64,000 nucleotides of DNA, taken from positions 1 to 64,000 of the forward strand of contig CALFPJ010000026.1 of NCBI GenBank assembly GCA_937919655.1, read 5' to 3'. The DNA is from an uncultured Gemmatimonadales bacterium (GTDB taxonomy: Bacteria > Gemmatimonadota > Gemmatimonadetes > Longimicrobiales > Gaopeijiaceae). Within the stretch, counting starts at the first letter, position 1, and each line of letters opens with the position of its first letter. The position numbers were made by a program, and so were the translations under genes. This document shows positions 41,733 through 50,616 of the stretch, one piece after another. The notes under the pieces were generated by a model, which worked only from the letters and a program-made list of their open reading frames with translations, ran no database searches and had not been told where the DNA came from.

Positions 41733-44060
41733 GTGACGATTCCTCATCACGAGCAGTGGCGCTGGGCGGTCCACGAGCCAGAACTGACACCCCTCCTCCC
41801 ATTCGTGTACGTCGTGTGGGCTGACGGAGTACTTTCTCCCACCGAACTCGGGGCATTCGGCGCTCATGTCGATGACCTGACCGCGCTGTCGGCGAAGGCC
41901 CGCGAGCAGCTGGGGCGCTGGCTCGACCCGGCGGCACCACCCACGCCGGCTCAGTTCGAAGCGCTCCAGGCTCAGCTTCGCATTGCCCCCCTCGACGACG
42001 AAGAGCGGGCGCTACGTTCCCTGACGGATCTCGGCTTGGCGCTGTGGGAGGCTGAGGACCCCCGTGACGGTGGTCCTTGGCGCGAGGGTACAGCCATTGC
42101 TGAGCTTCGCGCCCTTGAGCGGGCACTAGGTCTCCCCGGGGCCGAGGCGGCCCGGCGTGCGTTCGGTGCTCTGATGCCACCCTCAAAGGGCGCTGCCACC
42201 ACGCCCACCTTCGACGCCGCTGCGCTGAACACCTATCTCGATCGCGATCACTCGCAGACGCGAGAAGTCGCGCGCACAGCGCTCCGGGACCCCGCGTTGT
42301 CGATCCCGTTGGGGCTGGCCAAGGACGACTACCGCGAACGGGTGCTCGAGGCGGTCAGGGTGTTGGCGAAGCTCGGCCTTGGTTCCCTCGCCTACCCTGA
42401 GGCGTACGGTGGCAAGAACGACCATGGGGCCTCGATCGCCGCGTTCGAAACGCTGGCTTTCGGAGACCTCAGCGTCGTGATCAAGTTTGGCGTTCAGTTC
42501 GGACTCTTCGGAGGAAGCATTCTTCAGTTGGGTACTGAGCGGCACCACAGGCAGTACCTCCGCGCCATCGGAACGCTGGCGCTGCCCGGTTGTTACGCGA
42601 TGACGGAGACCGGGCACGGCTCGAACGTCCGCGACCTCGAGACCACCGCGACGCACGACCCCAGCACCGATGACCTCGTCGTGCAGACACCGCACGAAGG
42701 CGCCGGAAAAGACTGGATCGGCAACGCCGCCTGCCACGGCCAACTCGCGACCGTCTTCGCACGGCTCGTGGTCGCCGGCGTCGATCATGGTGTACACGCC
42801 GTTCTGGTGCCCATTCGTGACCCGAGTGGGCATGTGGTCGACGGCGTTCGTATTGAGGACCGCGGCCTCAAAGTGGGCCTCAACGGCGTCGACAACGGCC
42901 GCATCTGGTTCGACGGGGTGCGCGTGCCACGCGCCAACCTTCTGGACCGCTTTGCGACGATTGACGATGCCGGGACCTATCACAGCCCGATACCGAGTTC
43001 CGGCCGCCGCTTCTTTACCATGCTGGGGACTCTGGTAGCCGGCCGCGTGAGCATCGCGGCCGCTTCGGTAAGTGCGGCTAAGGTCGGACTCTCCATCGCG
43101 ATCCCCTACACTGATCAGCGCCGCCAATTCGGCGCGCACGATGCCCCAGAGCAGCCGCTCTTGGACTACCTCTCGGTGCAGCGGGCGCTGCTGCCACGGT
43201 TGGCCACCGCCTACGCGGCGCACTTCGCCATTCGCCGGCTCGAGTCTGACTACGCGGCATCAGTCGGAGTGGAGAACCAGGAGGTCGAAGTCGCCGCCGC
43301 CGCACTCAAGGCTTACGCCTCAGAGTCGACCGTCGAAACCCTGCAGGCCTGTCGCGAAGCATGCGGCGGCCAGGGGTATTTGGCCGAGAACCGCTTTGCC
43401 GCCTTGAAGGCCGACACGGACGTCTTCACCACCTTTGAAGGCGCCAACGGGGTCCTTTACCAGTTGGTCGCCAAAGGGCTCCTGTCTCGCTTCCGAGAGG
43501 AAATGACCGACCTCACGTTGTGGCGTGTCGTGCGCCATCTCGCTGAGCGAGCAGAGACGGGTATCACTGAATTGAACCCGGTCATTACACGCCGCACGGA
43601 TGCTGCACACCTTCTTGACCCTCATTTCCATATGGCGGCGTTCAAGTACAGGGAGGAGCGACTGCTACGCTCGGTCGCCAGTCGGCTCCGGTCGAGGCTC
43701 GGCCGCGGCATCGACTCGTTCCACGCCCTCAACGAGGTTCAGGATCACGCGATCGAACTCGCGCGCGCGCACGCTGAGCGCCTACTCCTGGAGCGCTTTC
43801 AGGACGGCATCGCCCATGCTCCCACGCCAGGAATATCAGAGGCGCTGGCGTCGATGTGTGCCCTTTTCGCCCTTTCACGAATCGAGTCGCACCGAGGGTG
43901 GTACCTCGAGAGCGGTTACCTGGAAGCGCCGAAATCCAAGGCAGTCCGACCCGCAATCAACGTGTTATGTCATGATATTCGGGAGCATGCGTGCCTGTAT
44001 GTGGAGGCACTCGGCGTGCCCAGTTGGCTGCTCCCGAGTCCGTCACAACTACCTTCGTAA
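41733..44060 (+). CDS. Acyl-CoA oxidase/dehydrogenase-like flavoprotein
   Basis: A 775-residue enzyme resembling peroxisomal acyl-CoA oxidases, longer than ordinary acyl-CoA dehydrogenases (about 380). An N-terminal helical extension (1-165) precedes the dehydrogenase core: LPGCYAMTETGHGSNVRDLETTATH, GRRFFTMLGTLVAGRVSIA, and the FAD-closing EACGGQGYLAENRFAALKADTDVFTTFEGANGVL. Begins with GTG 41733; no ATG lies close downstream. Predicted to oxidise acyl-CoA at C2-C3, perhaps using oxygen. Confidence 0.88.
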   Translation: MTIPHHEQWRWAVHEPELTPLLPFVYVVWADGVLSPTELGAFGAHVDDLTALSAKAREQLGRWLDPAAPPTPAQFEALQAQLRIAPLDDEERALRSLTDLGLALWEAEDPRDGGPWREGTAIAELRALERALGLPGAEAARRAFGALMPPSKGAATTPTFDAAALNTYLDRDHSQTREVARTALRDPALSIPLGLAKDDYRERVLEAVRVLAKLGLGSLAYPEAYGGKNDHGASIAAFETLAFGDLSVVIKFGVQFGLFGGSILQLGTERHHRQYLRAIGTLALPGCYAMTETGHGSNVRDLETTATHDPSTDDLVVQTPHEGAGKDWIGNAACHGQLATVFARLVVAGVDHGVHAVLVPIRDPSGHVVDGVRIEDRGLKVGLNGVDNGRIWFDGVRVPRANLLDRFATIDDAGTYHSPIPSSGRRFFTMLGTLVAGRVSIAAASVSAAKVGLSIAIPYTDQRRQFGAHDAPEQPLLDYLSVQRALLPRLATAYAAHFAIRRLESDYAASVGVENQEVEVAAAALKAYASESTVETLQACREACGGQGYLAENRFAALKADTDVFTTFEGANGVLYQLVAKGLLSRFREEMTDLTLWRVVRHLAERAETGITELNPVITRRTDAAHLLDPHFHMAAFKYREERLLRSVASRLRSRLGRGIDSFHALNEVQDHAIELARAHAERLLLERFQDGIAHAPTPGISEALASMCALFALSRIESHRGWYLESGYLEAPKSKAVRPAINVLCHDIREHACLYVEALGVPSWLLPSPSQLPS

Positions 44061-44168
44061 GTAGCGACCTTTAGGAAACACTTGTTTCTTTCGCCTGTTT
44101 CGGGGCATTCTCTAAGCAAATCCCCGTGGGGCCGTATTGACCCGCCACGGTGTCGGAGGGACATCCCA

Positions 44169-45185
44169 ATGGTTCGTAAGAGCCTTATCGTTGTTGCGCT
44201 GCTTGCAATGTCTTCTCCAATCGCCGCGCAAGAAGAGTACGTTTGGACATCGAAGCGCCCTGACGGCCACGCGCCGATTGGCGTTACCGCGGATCGCACG
44301 CTCGACAGAGGTATCGTCGAGTTCAGCTATCGTTTCACCCAGCTCAATTCTAAGGGTGTGTGGTTCGTGAACGACTCGCTGCCCCTCGAGACCACGCTTG
44401 AGTCGTATCAGGTGGCGCCGCTCACACTGTCCAACCGGACGCACAACTTTTCAGTTGCTGTCGGCGCCACGGACGACCTGACGTTCGTCGCGAACATGGA
44501 CTATTCCTCGCGCTCGCGTGAGCAGTTGACCGACGGAGGAGTCTTCTACGTGAATGAGATTCAGGAACTCGGAGACCTCTCTCTTACGGGGCTCTACAGT
44601 TTCATGAACTCGGGTCCGTACCGTGCCCATGTGCAGCTCGGCGCTTCGGTTCCCACTGGAAAAGAAGACGTGTTCGGAGAGACGCCGTTCAGTTCACCGG
44701 ACGCTGAGGCCCTGCCCTACGACATGCGCCCGGGCTCCGGCACGTTCGCGCTGCTCCCAGGCATAACGGTGTCGGTCCAGAACGAATTCGGATCGGTCGG
44801 CGCTCAGGTGGGCGCCAACATGCCGTTCGGTACCAACGACCGCGGCTTCGCTTTGGGTTCGATGGTGCAGGCGTCCGGCTGGGCCTCCTACAGGATCAAC
44901 GACTACTTCTCGATGTCTGGCCGGGTGCGTTGGCAGCACTGGAGCGGGATCAACGGCGCTGATCCAGATCTCGATCCGACCCGCGATCCCGGAAACGACG
45001 GGTTCTTCTTGGAAGGCGAGCGCGTCGACCTCCCCTTGGGGATCAACTTCTATCTGCCGGAAGGATCGAAGTTCGGGGGCCACCGGCTATCGCTCGAAGC
45101 CATCTTCCCTATCGCACACGAATACGCGGGGCCCCAACTCGCTTTGGACTGGGGCGTGGTGATGGGCTGGCAGGTGGTCTTCTAG
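44169..45185 (+). CDS. Outer-membrane beta-barrel protein
   Basis: A 338-residue exported protein: signal peptide ending SPIAAQ, then alternating strands throughout (SFMNSGPYRAHVQLGASVPTG, GSMVQASGWASYRIND) and a terminal WQVVF, typical for barrel insertion. It resembles the 'transporter/phenol-degradation MetA' type of small porins, but I cannot name a substrate. ATG 44169 with GGAGGGA upstream; extension to 44082 lacks support. Followed by a strong terminator. Confidence 0.8.
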   Translation: MVRKSLIVVALLAMSSPIAAQEEYVWTSKRPDGHAPIGVTADRTLDRGIVEFSYRFTQLNSKGVWFVNDSLPLETTLESYQVAPLTLSNRTHNFSVAVGATDDLTFVANMDYSSRSREQLTDGGVFYVNEIQELGDLSLTGLYSFMNSGPYRAHVQLGASVPTGKEDVFGETPFSSPDAEALPYDMRPGSGTFALLPGITVSVQNEFGSVGAQVGANMPFGTNDRGFALGSMVQASGWASYRINDYFSMSGRVRWQHWSGINGADPDLDPTRDPGNDGFFLEGERVDLPLGINFYLPEGSKFGGHRLSLEAIFPIAHEYAGPQLALDWGVVMGWQVVF

Positions 45186-45212
45186 CAGCCGAAGACAAGA
45201 TCCGACACGGCG

Positions 45213-45252
45213 ACGGGGCCGGTGGGTCGAAAGACCTACCGGCCCCGTTTCT
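45213..45252 (+). terminator. Strong intrinsic terminator
   Basis: A 16-bp stem (45213-45228 with 45233-45248, one G-U pair) closed by a GAAA tetraloop, then TTTCTGTT. Serves the barrel gene; 27 nt after its stop. Confidence 0.9.
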
Positions 45253-45315
45253 GTTGAGGGATAGTCCCGCGCCCGACGCTCCCCTTACTGATGCCGCCGA
45301 CTTCGTGAAGTGTTT

Positions 45316-46596
45316 CTAGGGTAGGACGGCCACCAAATGATAGCTCCGCTTGCCCTTTCGAATCACAAGGAAACGGCCCTCAAGGGCGTCGGCCATCGTG
45401 ACCCGCCGCTCAATGCCTTCAACGCGAACATTGTTGAGGTAGACACCTCCGCCCTCCACAGCACGACGCGCATCTCCCTTGGAAGAGGCCACGCCTGACT
45501 CCGAAAGAAAGTCGACGATGGACATACCCTCCCCACCGAGCTTCTCTCGCGTCACCTCGGAAGACGGCACGTCCGAAAAAACATCGGCGACGTCGTCTGC
45601 GCTCAGGCCGGACAGGTCACCACCGAAGAGTGCCCCCGTCGCCTGAACCGCCTTCGCCAAGCCCGTCTCTCCGTGCACCCGCCGTGTGACGTCTTCCGCG
45701 AGCGCCTTCTGGGCGGATCGCAGATGCGGCTCAGTCTGCGTCGCAGCGTCCAGCAACCCGATGTCGTCCTGCGACAAAAGCGAGAAGTACTTCAAGTAAC
45801 GAACGGTATCCGTGTCTTCGGTATTGATCCAGAACTGATAGAACTGGAACGGCGACGTGAGCTCGGCATCGAGCCAGATGTTACCGGCCTCCGACTTGCC
45901 AAATTTCTTGCCCGCGCTGTTGGTCACTAGCGGAGACACCACACCGAACGCCCTGCCCCCCTCCACGCGCCTAATCAGATCTGTGCCAGCCGTGATATTC
46001 CCCCACTGATCACTGCCGCCCATCTGGATCGTGCACCCCTCACGTCGATACAACTCAAGGAAGTCGTACGACTGGAGCAAGGCGTAGGAGAACTCCGTGT
46101 ACGAGAGCCCAGAGGTCTCATCGGCCAAGCGACGCTTCACCGACTCCCGTGCCATCATCTGGTTCACAGAGAAGTGCTTGCCGATGTCGCGAAGGAAATC
46201 GACCAAAGCCAAACCCCCGAGCCAGTCGAGGTTGTTGCGCATCACAGCCGCGTTTGACTTGGCTTCGAAGTCCAAAAAGTGCGCGAGTTGAGCGCGAATT
46301 CCCTCTGCGTTCTCACCGACCTGTTCCTTGGTGAGGAGCTGCCGCTCGGTCTCCTTCCCCGATGGATCGCCGATGAGGCCCGTTCCTCCGCCGACAAGCG
46401 CGATCGGCGTATGGCCGTGCCGTTGCATGTGGACGAGGTCCATGATCACCAGCAGACTCCCCACGTGCAGGCTACGGGCCGTGGGGTCGAATCCGATGTA
46501 GGCCGAACGGGGCGCCTCTGCCAAGTGTTCGGCGGCACCCTCGGTTGCGTCCTGTAGCAGTCCGCGCCAGCGGAGTTCTTCAATAAGAGCACTCAT
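45316..46596 (-). CDS. tyrS: Tyrosyl-tRNA synthetase
   Basis: A 426-residue class I synthetase. HIGH-like motif LHVGSLL in AYIGFDPTARSLHVGS (about residues 32-47), the tyrosine pocket IQMGGSDQWGNITAG, KMSKS-like KFGKSE, and a C-terminal S4 RNA-binding domain (SSKGDARRAVEGGGVYLNNVRV). ATG 46596 is the conserved start; 46620 is an in-frame alternative. Confidence 0.96.
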   Translation of the reverse strand: MSALIEELRWRGLLQDATEGAAEHLAEAPRSAYIGFDPTARSLHVGSLLVIMDLVHMQRHGHTPIALVGGGTGLIGDPSGKETERQLLTKEQVGENAEGIRAQLAHFLDFEAKSNAAVMRNNLDWLGGLALVDFLRDIGKHFSVNQMMARESVKRRLADETSGLSYTEFSYALLQSYDFLELYRREGCTIQMGGSDQWGNITAGTDLIRRVEGGRAFGVVSPLVTNSAGKKFGKSEAGNIWLDAELTSPFQFYQFWINTEDTDTVRYLKYFSLLSQDDIGLLDAATQTEPHLRSAQKALAEDVTRRVHGETGLAKAVQATGALFGGDLSGLSADDVADVFSDVPSSEVTREKLGGEGMSIVDFLSESGVASSKGDARRAVEGGGVYLNNVRVEGIERRVTMADALEGRFLVIRKGKRSYHLVAVLP

Positions 46597-46818
46597 GGCC
46601 GAAGGGTAGCCGGGGGACACCGCCGGTCAAGTGCCTGCGTGGCCAGTGCTCCACGTTGCCGTGCCCGCAAAGAAAGACAGCAGCATCGAAGGCCGGTGCA
46701 GGCGCCAGTGCACGGACCTCAGTTCAACCTTGAGATTCCGCAATGCATCCCATAACGTGGCAACCCGCACCCGACGGGGAGGCCCCCGCCCAGGCTCACT
46801 CAGATTGGAGGATGTGAT

Positions 46819-47133
46819 ATGTCTTACGTAGACCCGTGCGAAGTCTCACCGGACTACTACAAGAAGCTTTTCGAGAACGAGACGCTGCGCGTCGTCGAAA
46901 TGACACTGCCGCCGGGGCACAAGGACACCCAGCACTCCCACCCCGACGAGACCGTGTATTTCATCAAGGGCGGGAAGGCGCGCATCTACGTCGGCGACGA
47001 CTCGATGGAAGCCGATATCCCGGACGGGCACGTAATGCACCATGAGTCTTGGACGCATACGGTGGAAAATATCGGAGAGACCACGATTCATGCGGTCATC
47101 TTCGAGCCGCACATGGATACGTCCCACTTGTAG
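46819..47133 (+). CDS. Small cupin protein
   Basis: A 104-residue single-domain cupin with TLPPGHKDTQHSHPDETVYFIKGGKARI and DGHVMHHESWTHTVENIG, giving likely metal ligands among the His residues. Excellent ribosome site (TTGGAGGATGTGAT). Transcribed alone and followed by a strong terminator. Substrate unknown. Confidence 0.88.
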   Translation: MSYVDPCEVSPDYYKKLFENETLRVVEMTLPPGHKDTQHSHPDETVYFIKGGKARIYVGDDSMEADIPDGHVMHHESWTHTVENIGETTIHAVIFEPHMDTSHL

Positions 47134-47172
47134 AAGCGACGACGCACATCGCGCGTTGCTGCGGGAACAGCG

Positions 47173-47213
47173 ACGGCCCTCCAGGAGTCTCTCCTGGAGG
47201 GCCGTTTCTTGTT
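47173..47213 (+). terminator. Strong intrinsic terminator
   Basis: A 15-bp perfect stem (ACGGCCCTCCAGGAG 47173-47187 with 47191-47205), 3-nt loop and TTTCTTGTT. Ends the cupin transcript and, read in reverse, may help the facing DinB gene. Confidence 0.92.
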
Positions 47214-47263
47214 ACATCGGCCTGCCTGTAAAGCCTACGGCATCCGTCTCGACCCAGTCGCGG

Positions 47264-47791
47264 TCACCAACCCATGCGGTCCCGCAGAGCGGTGACATGG
47301 GCCACGTGGTGTGGACAGTGCCACCCGTAAATTTCCAGCAACGCGTCGCCGGTCATATCCCCGACCTCTGGGTGCTCCATCACCCGCATGAATTGCTCCG
47401 ACGTGATGGCCCGGAGCGCCATCACCCACCGAGTGTGCAGCGCCTCCAGCAACACGAGCGAGACCTCTACAGGCGCAGATTTGGCCTCGGGCAGTTCTGC
47501 CCACGCACTCTCTTCGTAGGTGCCGATGGTGGGCTTGTCCTCCGTCAGCAACAACTTGAATCGCACATAAGAGTTGAGGTGCGAGTCCACGACGTGGTGC
47601 ACCACCTGGCGCGCCGTCCACCCGCCGTCCCGGTAGGGTGTATCCAGCTGCTCATCGTTGAGACCCGTTACGGCTGCGCGCATTCGGGCCGGATGCGCTT
47701 CAATGACGTCGATGAGTGATACCCGCTCGTCGTCGGTGAGAGGGCGTCCCTTGAAGTCGAGCCGGCCAATTGGGTAACGAAGATCTTCCAT
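47264..47791 (-). CDS. DinB/YfiT-family metal-dependent hydrolase or thiol transferase
   Basis: A 175-residue four-helix protein of the YfiT (BstA) group: RYPIGRLDF at the start, DGGWTARQVVHHVVDSHLN and EIYGWHCPHHVAHVTALRD supply the three histidine metal ligands. Relatives conjugate bacillithiol or hydrolyse unknown substrates. Eleven bases downstream of another DinB gene, so co-transcribed. Confidence 0.88.
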   Translation of the reverse strand: MEDLRYPIGRLDFKGRPLTDDERVSLIDVIEAHPARMRAAVTGLNDEQLDTPYRDGGWTARQVVHHVVDSHLNSYVRFKLLLTEDKPTIGTYEESAWAELPEAKSAPVEVSLVLLEALHTRWVMALRAITSEQFMRVMEHPEVGDMTGDALLEIYGWHCPHHVAHVTALRDRMGW

Positions 47792-47802
47792 GAGTGGACT
47801 CC

Positions 47803-48324
47803 TTATCGGTCAGCGCCTGTCAGTAGACGCGTGATGCTCGCCAGGTGATGGTCGTCGTGTTCGGCGACGAAGAAGAAAAGATCGACCGTGGACATCGGTT
47901 GTTCCAGTCGGGGATGAAGCGCCGTGCGAGCGAGGTCACCCTCCTCGAGTCCCTCCAGGAGGCGCACCAGATCCGCGCGCAAGCGTCGGAACCGAAGCAG
48001 CAAAACGCACATCTCGACGTCATCATGACCCGCCGACTGGGTCGCCTCGTTCTTTAGGTCTGCCGCCCCGAGGCGCTCCGCTCCGATCAAAAGGTCATTG
48101 AGGCGACCTGTCCAAAGCGTCTCCAAGTCGCATAGGTGACCGACCTGCTGATGAATGGACCATGCCTCGTCGATGCGACGAGTGCCCACGGTGCTCCCCA
48201 CATGCGCGACTCGCTCTTCAAGGCGGGCCGGTGTACCACGGAGCCGCTCTAGGATTTCAGGGAACGCATCGACGGGATGCCCCAGAGAGAACACGCGGTC
48301 GAACCATGTTCGCTGTTTCATCAT
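47803..48324 (-). CDS. DinB-family protein
   Basis: A 173-residue DinB-fold protein with histidines at SIHQQVGHLCDLE and FFFVAEHDDHHLASITRL forming the usual metal site. First gene of a two-gene DinB operon. ATG 48324 or 48321 may be the start. It diverges from the alkyltransferase-like gene at 48378. Function unassigned. Confidence 0.85.
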   Translation of the reverse strand: MMKQRTWFDRVFSLGHPVDAFPEILERLRGTPARLEERVAHVGSTVGTRRIDEAWSIHQQVGHLCDLETLWTGRLNDLLIGAERLGAADLKNEATQSAGHDDVEMCVLLLRFRRLRADLVRLLEGLEEGDLARTALHPRLEQPMSTVDLFFFVAEHDDHHLASITRLLTGADR

Positions 48325-48377
48325 CGTCCCGTCCGCCCGTTGCGGATCCCGCTGGAGTACGCCAGCCTCCCGATCCC

Positions 48378-48683
48378 ATGTCCTACTATCAAGCCTACTA
48401 CGCTGTGGCCCGACGCGTACCCCGCGGACGCGTCACTACCTACGGCGCCGTCGCGGCCGAGGCAGGAATGCCTGGCCGGGCGCGCCAAGTCGGGTACTCG
48501 ATGGCCGCGTTGCCGGACGATCACGACGTGCCTTGGCATCGGGTGATCAACGCTAAAGGTGAGGTCAGCAAACGTAGTGGCGGCAACATGTTTGAGAACA
48601 TTCAGCGGATTTTGCTGGAGGCGGAAGGGGTCACATTCGACCCACGCGGCCGTGTTGATCTCGACCGCTTCGGCTGGCCCTGA
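48378..48683 (+). CDS. Alkyltransferase-like (ATL) DNA repair protein
   Basis: A 101-residue protein matching the DNA-binding domain of O6-alkylguanine alkyltransferases: VPRGRVTTYGAVAAEAG and DDHDVPWHRVINAKGEVSKR. The acceptor Cys of PCHR is Trp (PWHR), the defining mark of ATL proteins, which bind alkylated guanine and hand it to nucleotide excision repair. ATG 48378 is chosen; an in-frame start at 48306 would overlap the divergent DinB gene. Confidence 0.9.
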   Translation: MSYYQAYYAVARRVPRGRVTTYGAVAAEAGMPGRARQVGYSMAALPDDHDVPWHRVINAKGEVSKRSGGNMFENIQRILLEAEGVTFDPRGRVDLDRFGWP

Positions 48684-48698
48684 CATAGAAGGCGTCGC

Positions 48699-49643
48699 TC
48701 AAGATCCACCCCGTAGGAGGAACGTCGCCAACGCCGCAATGAAGTAAGGACGGGGTGTCTCCAGGAAGGCAGCATGATCACCTCCTGGGACAACCACCCA
48801 GCTCTTGTCCATGGTACCGAGTCCGGTGAACAGCTTGGCTTGTTCGGCCGCCGGCGCGAGGGGATCGAACTCACCGTGAATCACGAGCGTCGGCACCGTC
48901 ACAGCTGCCGGATCCAGATCGTTCCACTGATGACTCATCGTCCAGTCCGAGCGTACCGGGTCAGCCGCCAGCGCCGCCGCAACGTATGCACGCACCGCGC
49001 TCTCACTGATCGCCCCCTCTAAAATGAAGTCGCTGGCGGCCGCCTCGGCGGTGGTCGCGCGCGCCGGCGGTGGTCCGTCCGGCTCCTGGAGCGGGCGTTC
49101 CATCCCGAAACGGTTCGGGTAGCCGAACAGAACCAGGCGGTCGATCAGTTCCGGATGGCGCTGCGCCGTGAGCTGCGAGACCAAAGACCCGTTCGACCAC
49201 CCGAATAGATGTACAGGCTGACCTGGATGGCGCGTTCTGATCCATCGCAGCACTGCGGCGACATCGGCAGCAGCACGGCTCGGGGTGTTCCAGCCTGTGT
49301 CGTCCCGGGGGGTCGCGCCGTACCCCCGGAGATCCACTCCGTATGTCGTGATCCCCTTCTCCCCGAGGCCGTCCATGAGGGAAAGTTCCTCTCCAGGAGG
49401 CCGGAGATCGAAGTCAGGAAGGGTACTCCAGGTGCGCCCGTGGACGAGCAGGAGGACCGCATTGGCGCCTGGAGCAGATTTCTCCCATACGGCCAACGGA
49501 TGGTCATCGGCATCGACGGTGTGCCGCGTCGGGGCTTGAGCCAGCACCGGGGCCACCGTTGTCAAAGCCCCAGCCGCCAAAATCAAGACATTTTGGCATA
49601 AACGGGTGGCGAAGCCCGCCCGCGAACGTCTACTGCTCATCAT
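48699..49643 (-). CDS. Exported alpha/beta hydrolase
   Basis: A 314-residue periplasmic hydrolase: signal sequence ending PVLAQ, oxyanion region LLVHGRTW, nucleophile elbow LFGWSNGSL, acid HGEFDPLAP and His in VPGGDHAAFLE, all intact. AGGAGGG lies just before the paired ATGs (49643, 49640). Substrate unknown. It faces the ATL gene tail to tail, 15 nt apart. Confidence 0.85.
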   Translation of the reverse strand: MMSSRRSRAGFATRLCQNVLILAAGALTTVAPVLAQAPTRHTVDADDHPLAVWEKSAPGANAVLLLVHGRTWSTLPDFDLRPPGEELSLMDGLGEKGITTYGVDLRGYGATPRDDTGWNTPSRAAADVAAVLRWIRTRHPGQPVHLFGWSNGSLVSQLTAQRHPELIDRLVLFGYPNRFGMERPLQEPDGPPPARATTAEAAASDFILEGAISESAVRAYVAAALAADPVRSDWTMSHQWNDLDPAAVTVPTLVIHGEFDPLAPAAEQAKLFTGLGTMDKSWVVVPGGDHAAFLETPRPYFIAALATFLLRGGS

Positions 49644-49859
49644 CCTGCCCTCCTGAAACGGAATACCGAGGGGCGAATACCGCACTGAAACCCGCCCATG
49701 CATGATGGCACGTCGCCAGCGAGAGCGCGAGGGGAGGTCCGACCGGGGCCAGCGAGCTTGCTGCGGTCAGCCTCCGCCCTGCTTTTTCGGAACAATTCAG
49801 TGAATAACCAAGATTCTATGCTCCATAATTACCTGTCTATTCCGTTATAGCCGGATATA

Positions 49860-49888
49860 TTGACCGTTCAACCGTCTTTTCATATCTT
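49860..49888 (+). promoter_or_regulatory. Promoter of the CGNR gene
   Basis: TTGACC (49860-49865), 17 bp, TATCTT (49883-49888). Expected transcription start near 49895, only two bases before ATG 49897, implying a nearly leaderless mRNA. Confidence 0.5.
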
Positions 49889-49896
49889 TAAAGGTT

Positions 49897-50616
49897 ATGA
49901 TTGACCAAGCCGACTCAATTCGATTCGAGGCCGGAGATCTGGCGTTGAACTTCCTCAACACGCTGGGGATCCGGAGAGGACGTCCGGTTGACGTCATGGC
50001 GTCGTCAATCCAACTGCAGCAGTGGCTGGGTGCCGCTGGCTTGGGCTGGCCGCCGGCTTGCGGTCTCGCAACCTCGTTGCCGGCCGCGCGCGAAGCGTTG
50101 CATGAAGCCCGAGTGCTTCGCGAGGAAATCGGCCACGCCGTTCAAGCGGTCATCGCGGGCGACCCTGTCCCCGTAACGAGTAGTTACGCGATCAACCGGG
50201 TGTTGGCCTCAAGTCGCATCTCACTCAGGTTGGAGCCCGGTGAGGACGGATTGCGAATAGACGAACGGGAGACCGGATCAGGCGTTCTGACCGCCCTCGC
50301 TCCCATCGCTCTCGCCGCCGCCGAGCTCTTGGCAGACGCGAACCCTAGCCGCATTCGCCAATGTGGGTCCGCCGGCTGCATGCAGTGGTTTCTAGATACC
50401 AGCAAGAACGGTCGGCGCCGATGGTGTTCCATGGCACGCTGCGGAAATCGGGAAAAAGCTAACAAACACTATGCAAAAACAGCGCAGCTAGGCGTCTCCG
50501 CCACCACCCCGGTTCTCGGTGACTTCGTTCAAGAAGCGACTGGCGACCTCAGCGAAGACGTCCGGCGCCTCCATCTGTGGAAAGTGCCCGACACCCGGCA
50601 GGACGACGAGTTCTGA
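49897..50616 (+). CDS. CGNR zinc-finger / ABATE-domain regulator
   Basis: A 239-residue protein: N-terminal ABATE domain (SIRFEAGDLALNFLNTLGIRRGRPVD) and C-terminal CGNR zinc finger (CGSAGCMQWFLDTSKNGRRRWCSMARCGNREK, about residues 151-182) with four cysteines. These are probable stress-linked transcription factors. Its 3' end overlaps the convergent hydrolase gene by 129 nt, unusual for a compact but not densely overlapping genome. Confidence 0.9.
   Translation: MIDQADSIRFEAGDLALNFLNTLGIRRGRPVDVMASSIQLQQWLGAAGLGWPPACGLATSLPAAREALHEARVLREEIGHAVQAVIAGDPVPVTSSYAINRVLASSRISLRLEPGEDGLRIDERETGSGVLTALAPIALAAAELLADANPSRIRQCGSAGCMQWFLDTSKNGRRRWCSMARCGNREKANKHYAKTAQLGVSATTPVLGDFVQEATGDLSEDVRRLHLWKVPDTRQDDEF

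Noticed and set aside
41626-42186. Upstream extension of purE
   Set aside because: It is antisense to the acyl-CoA oxidase-like gene and has no PurE-like sequence; a good ribosome site sits at 41610.
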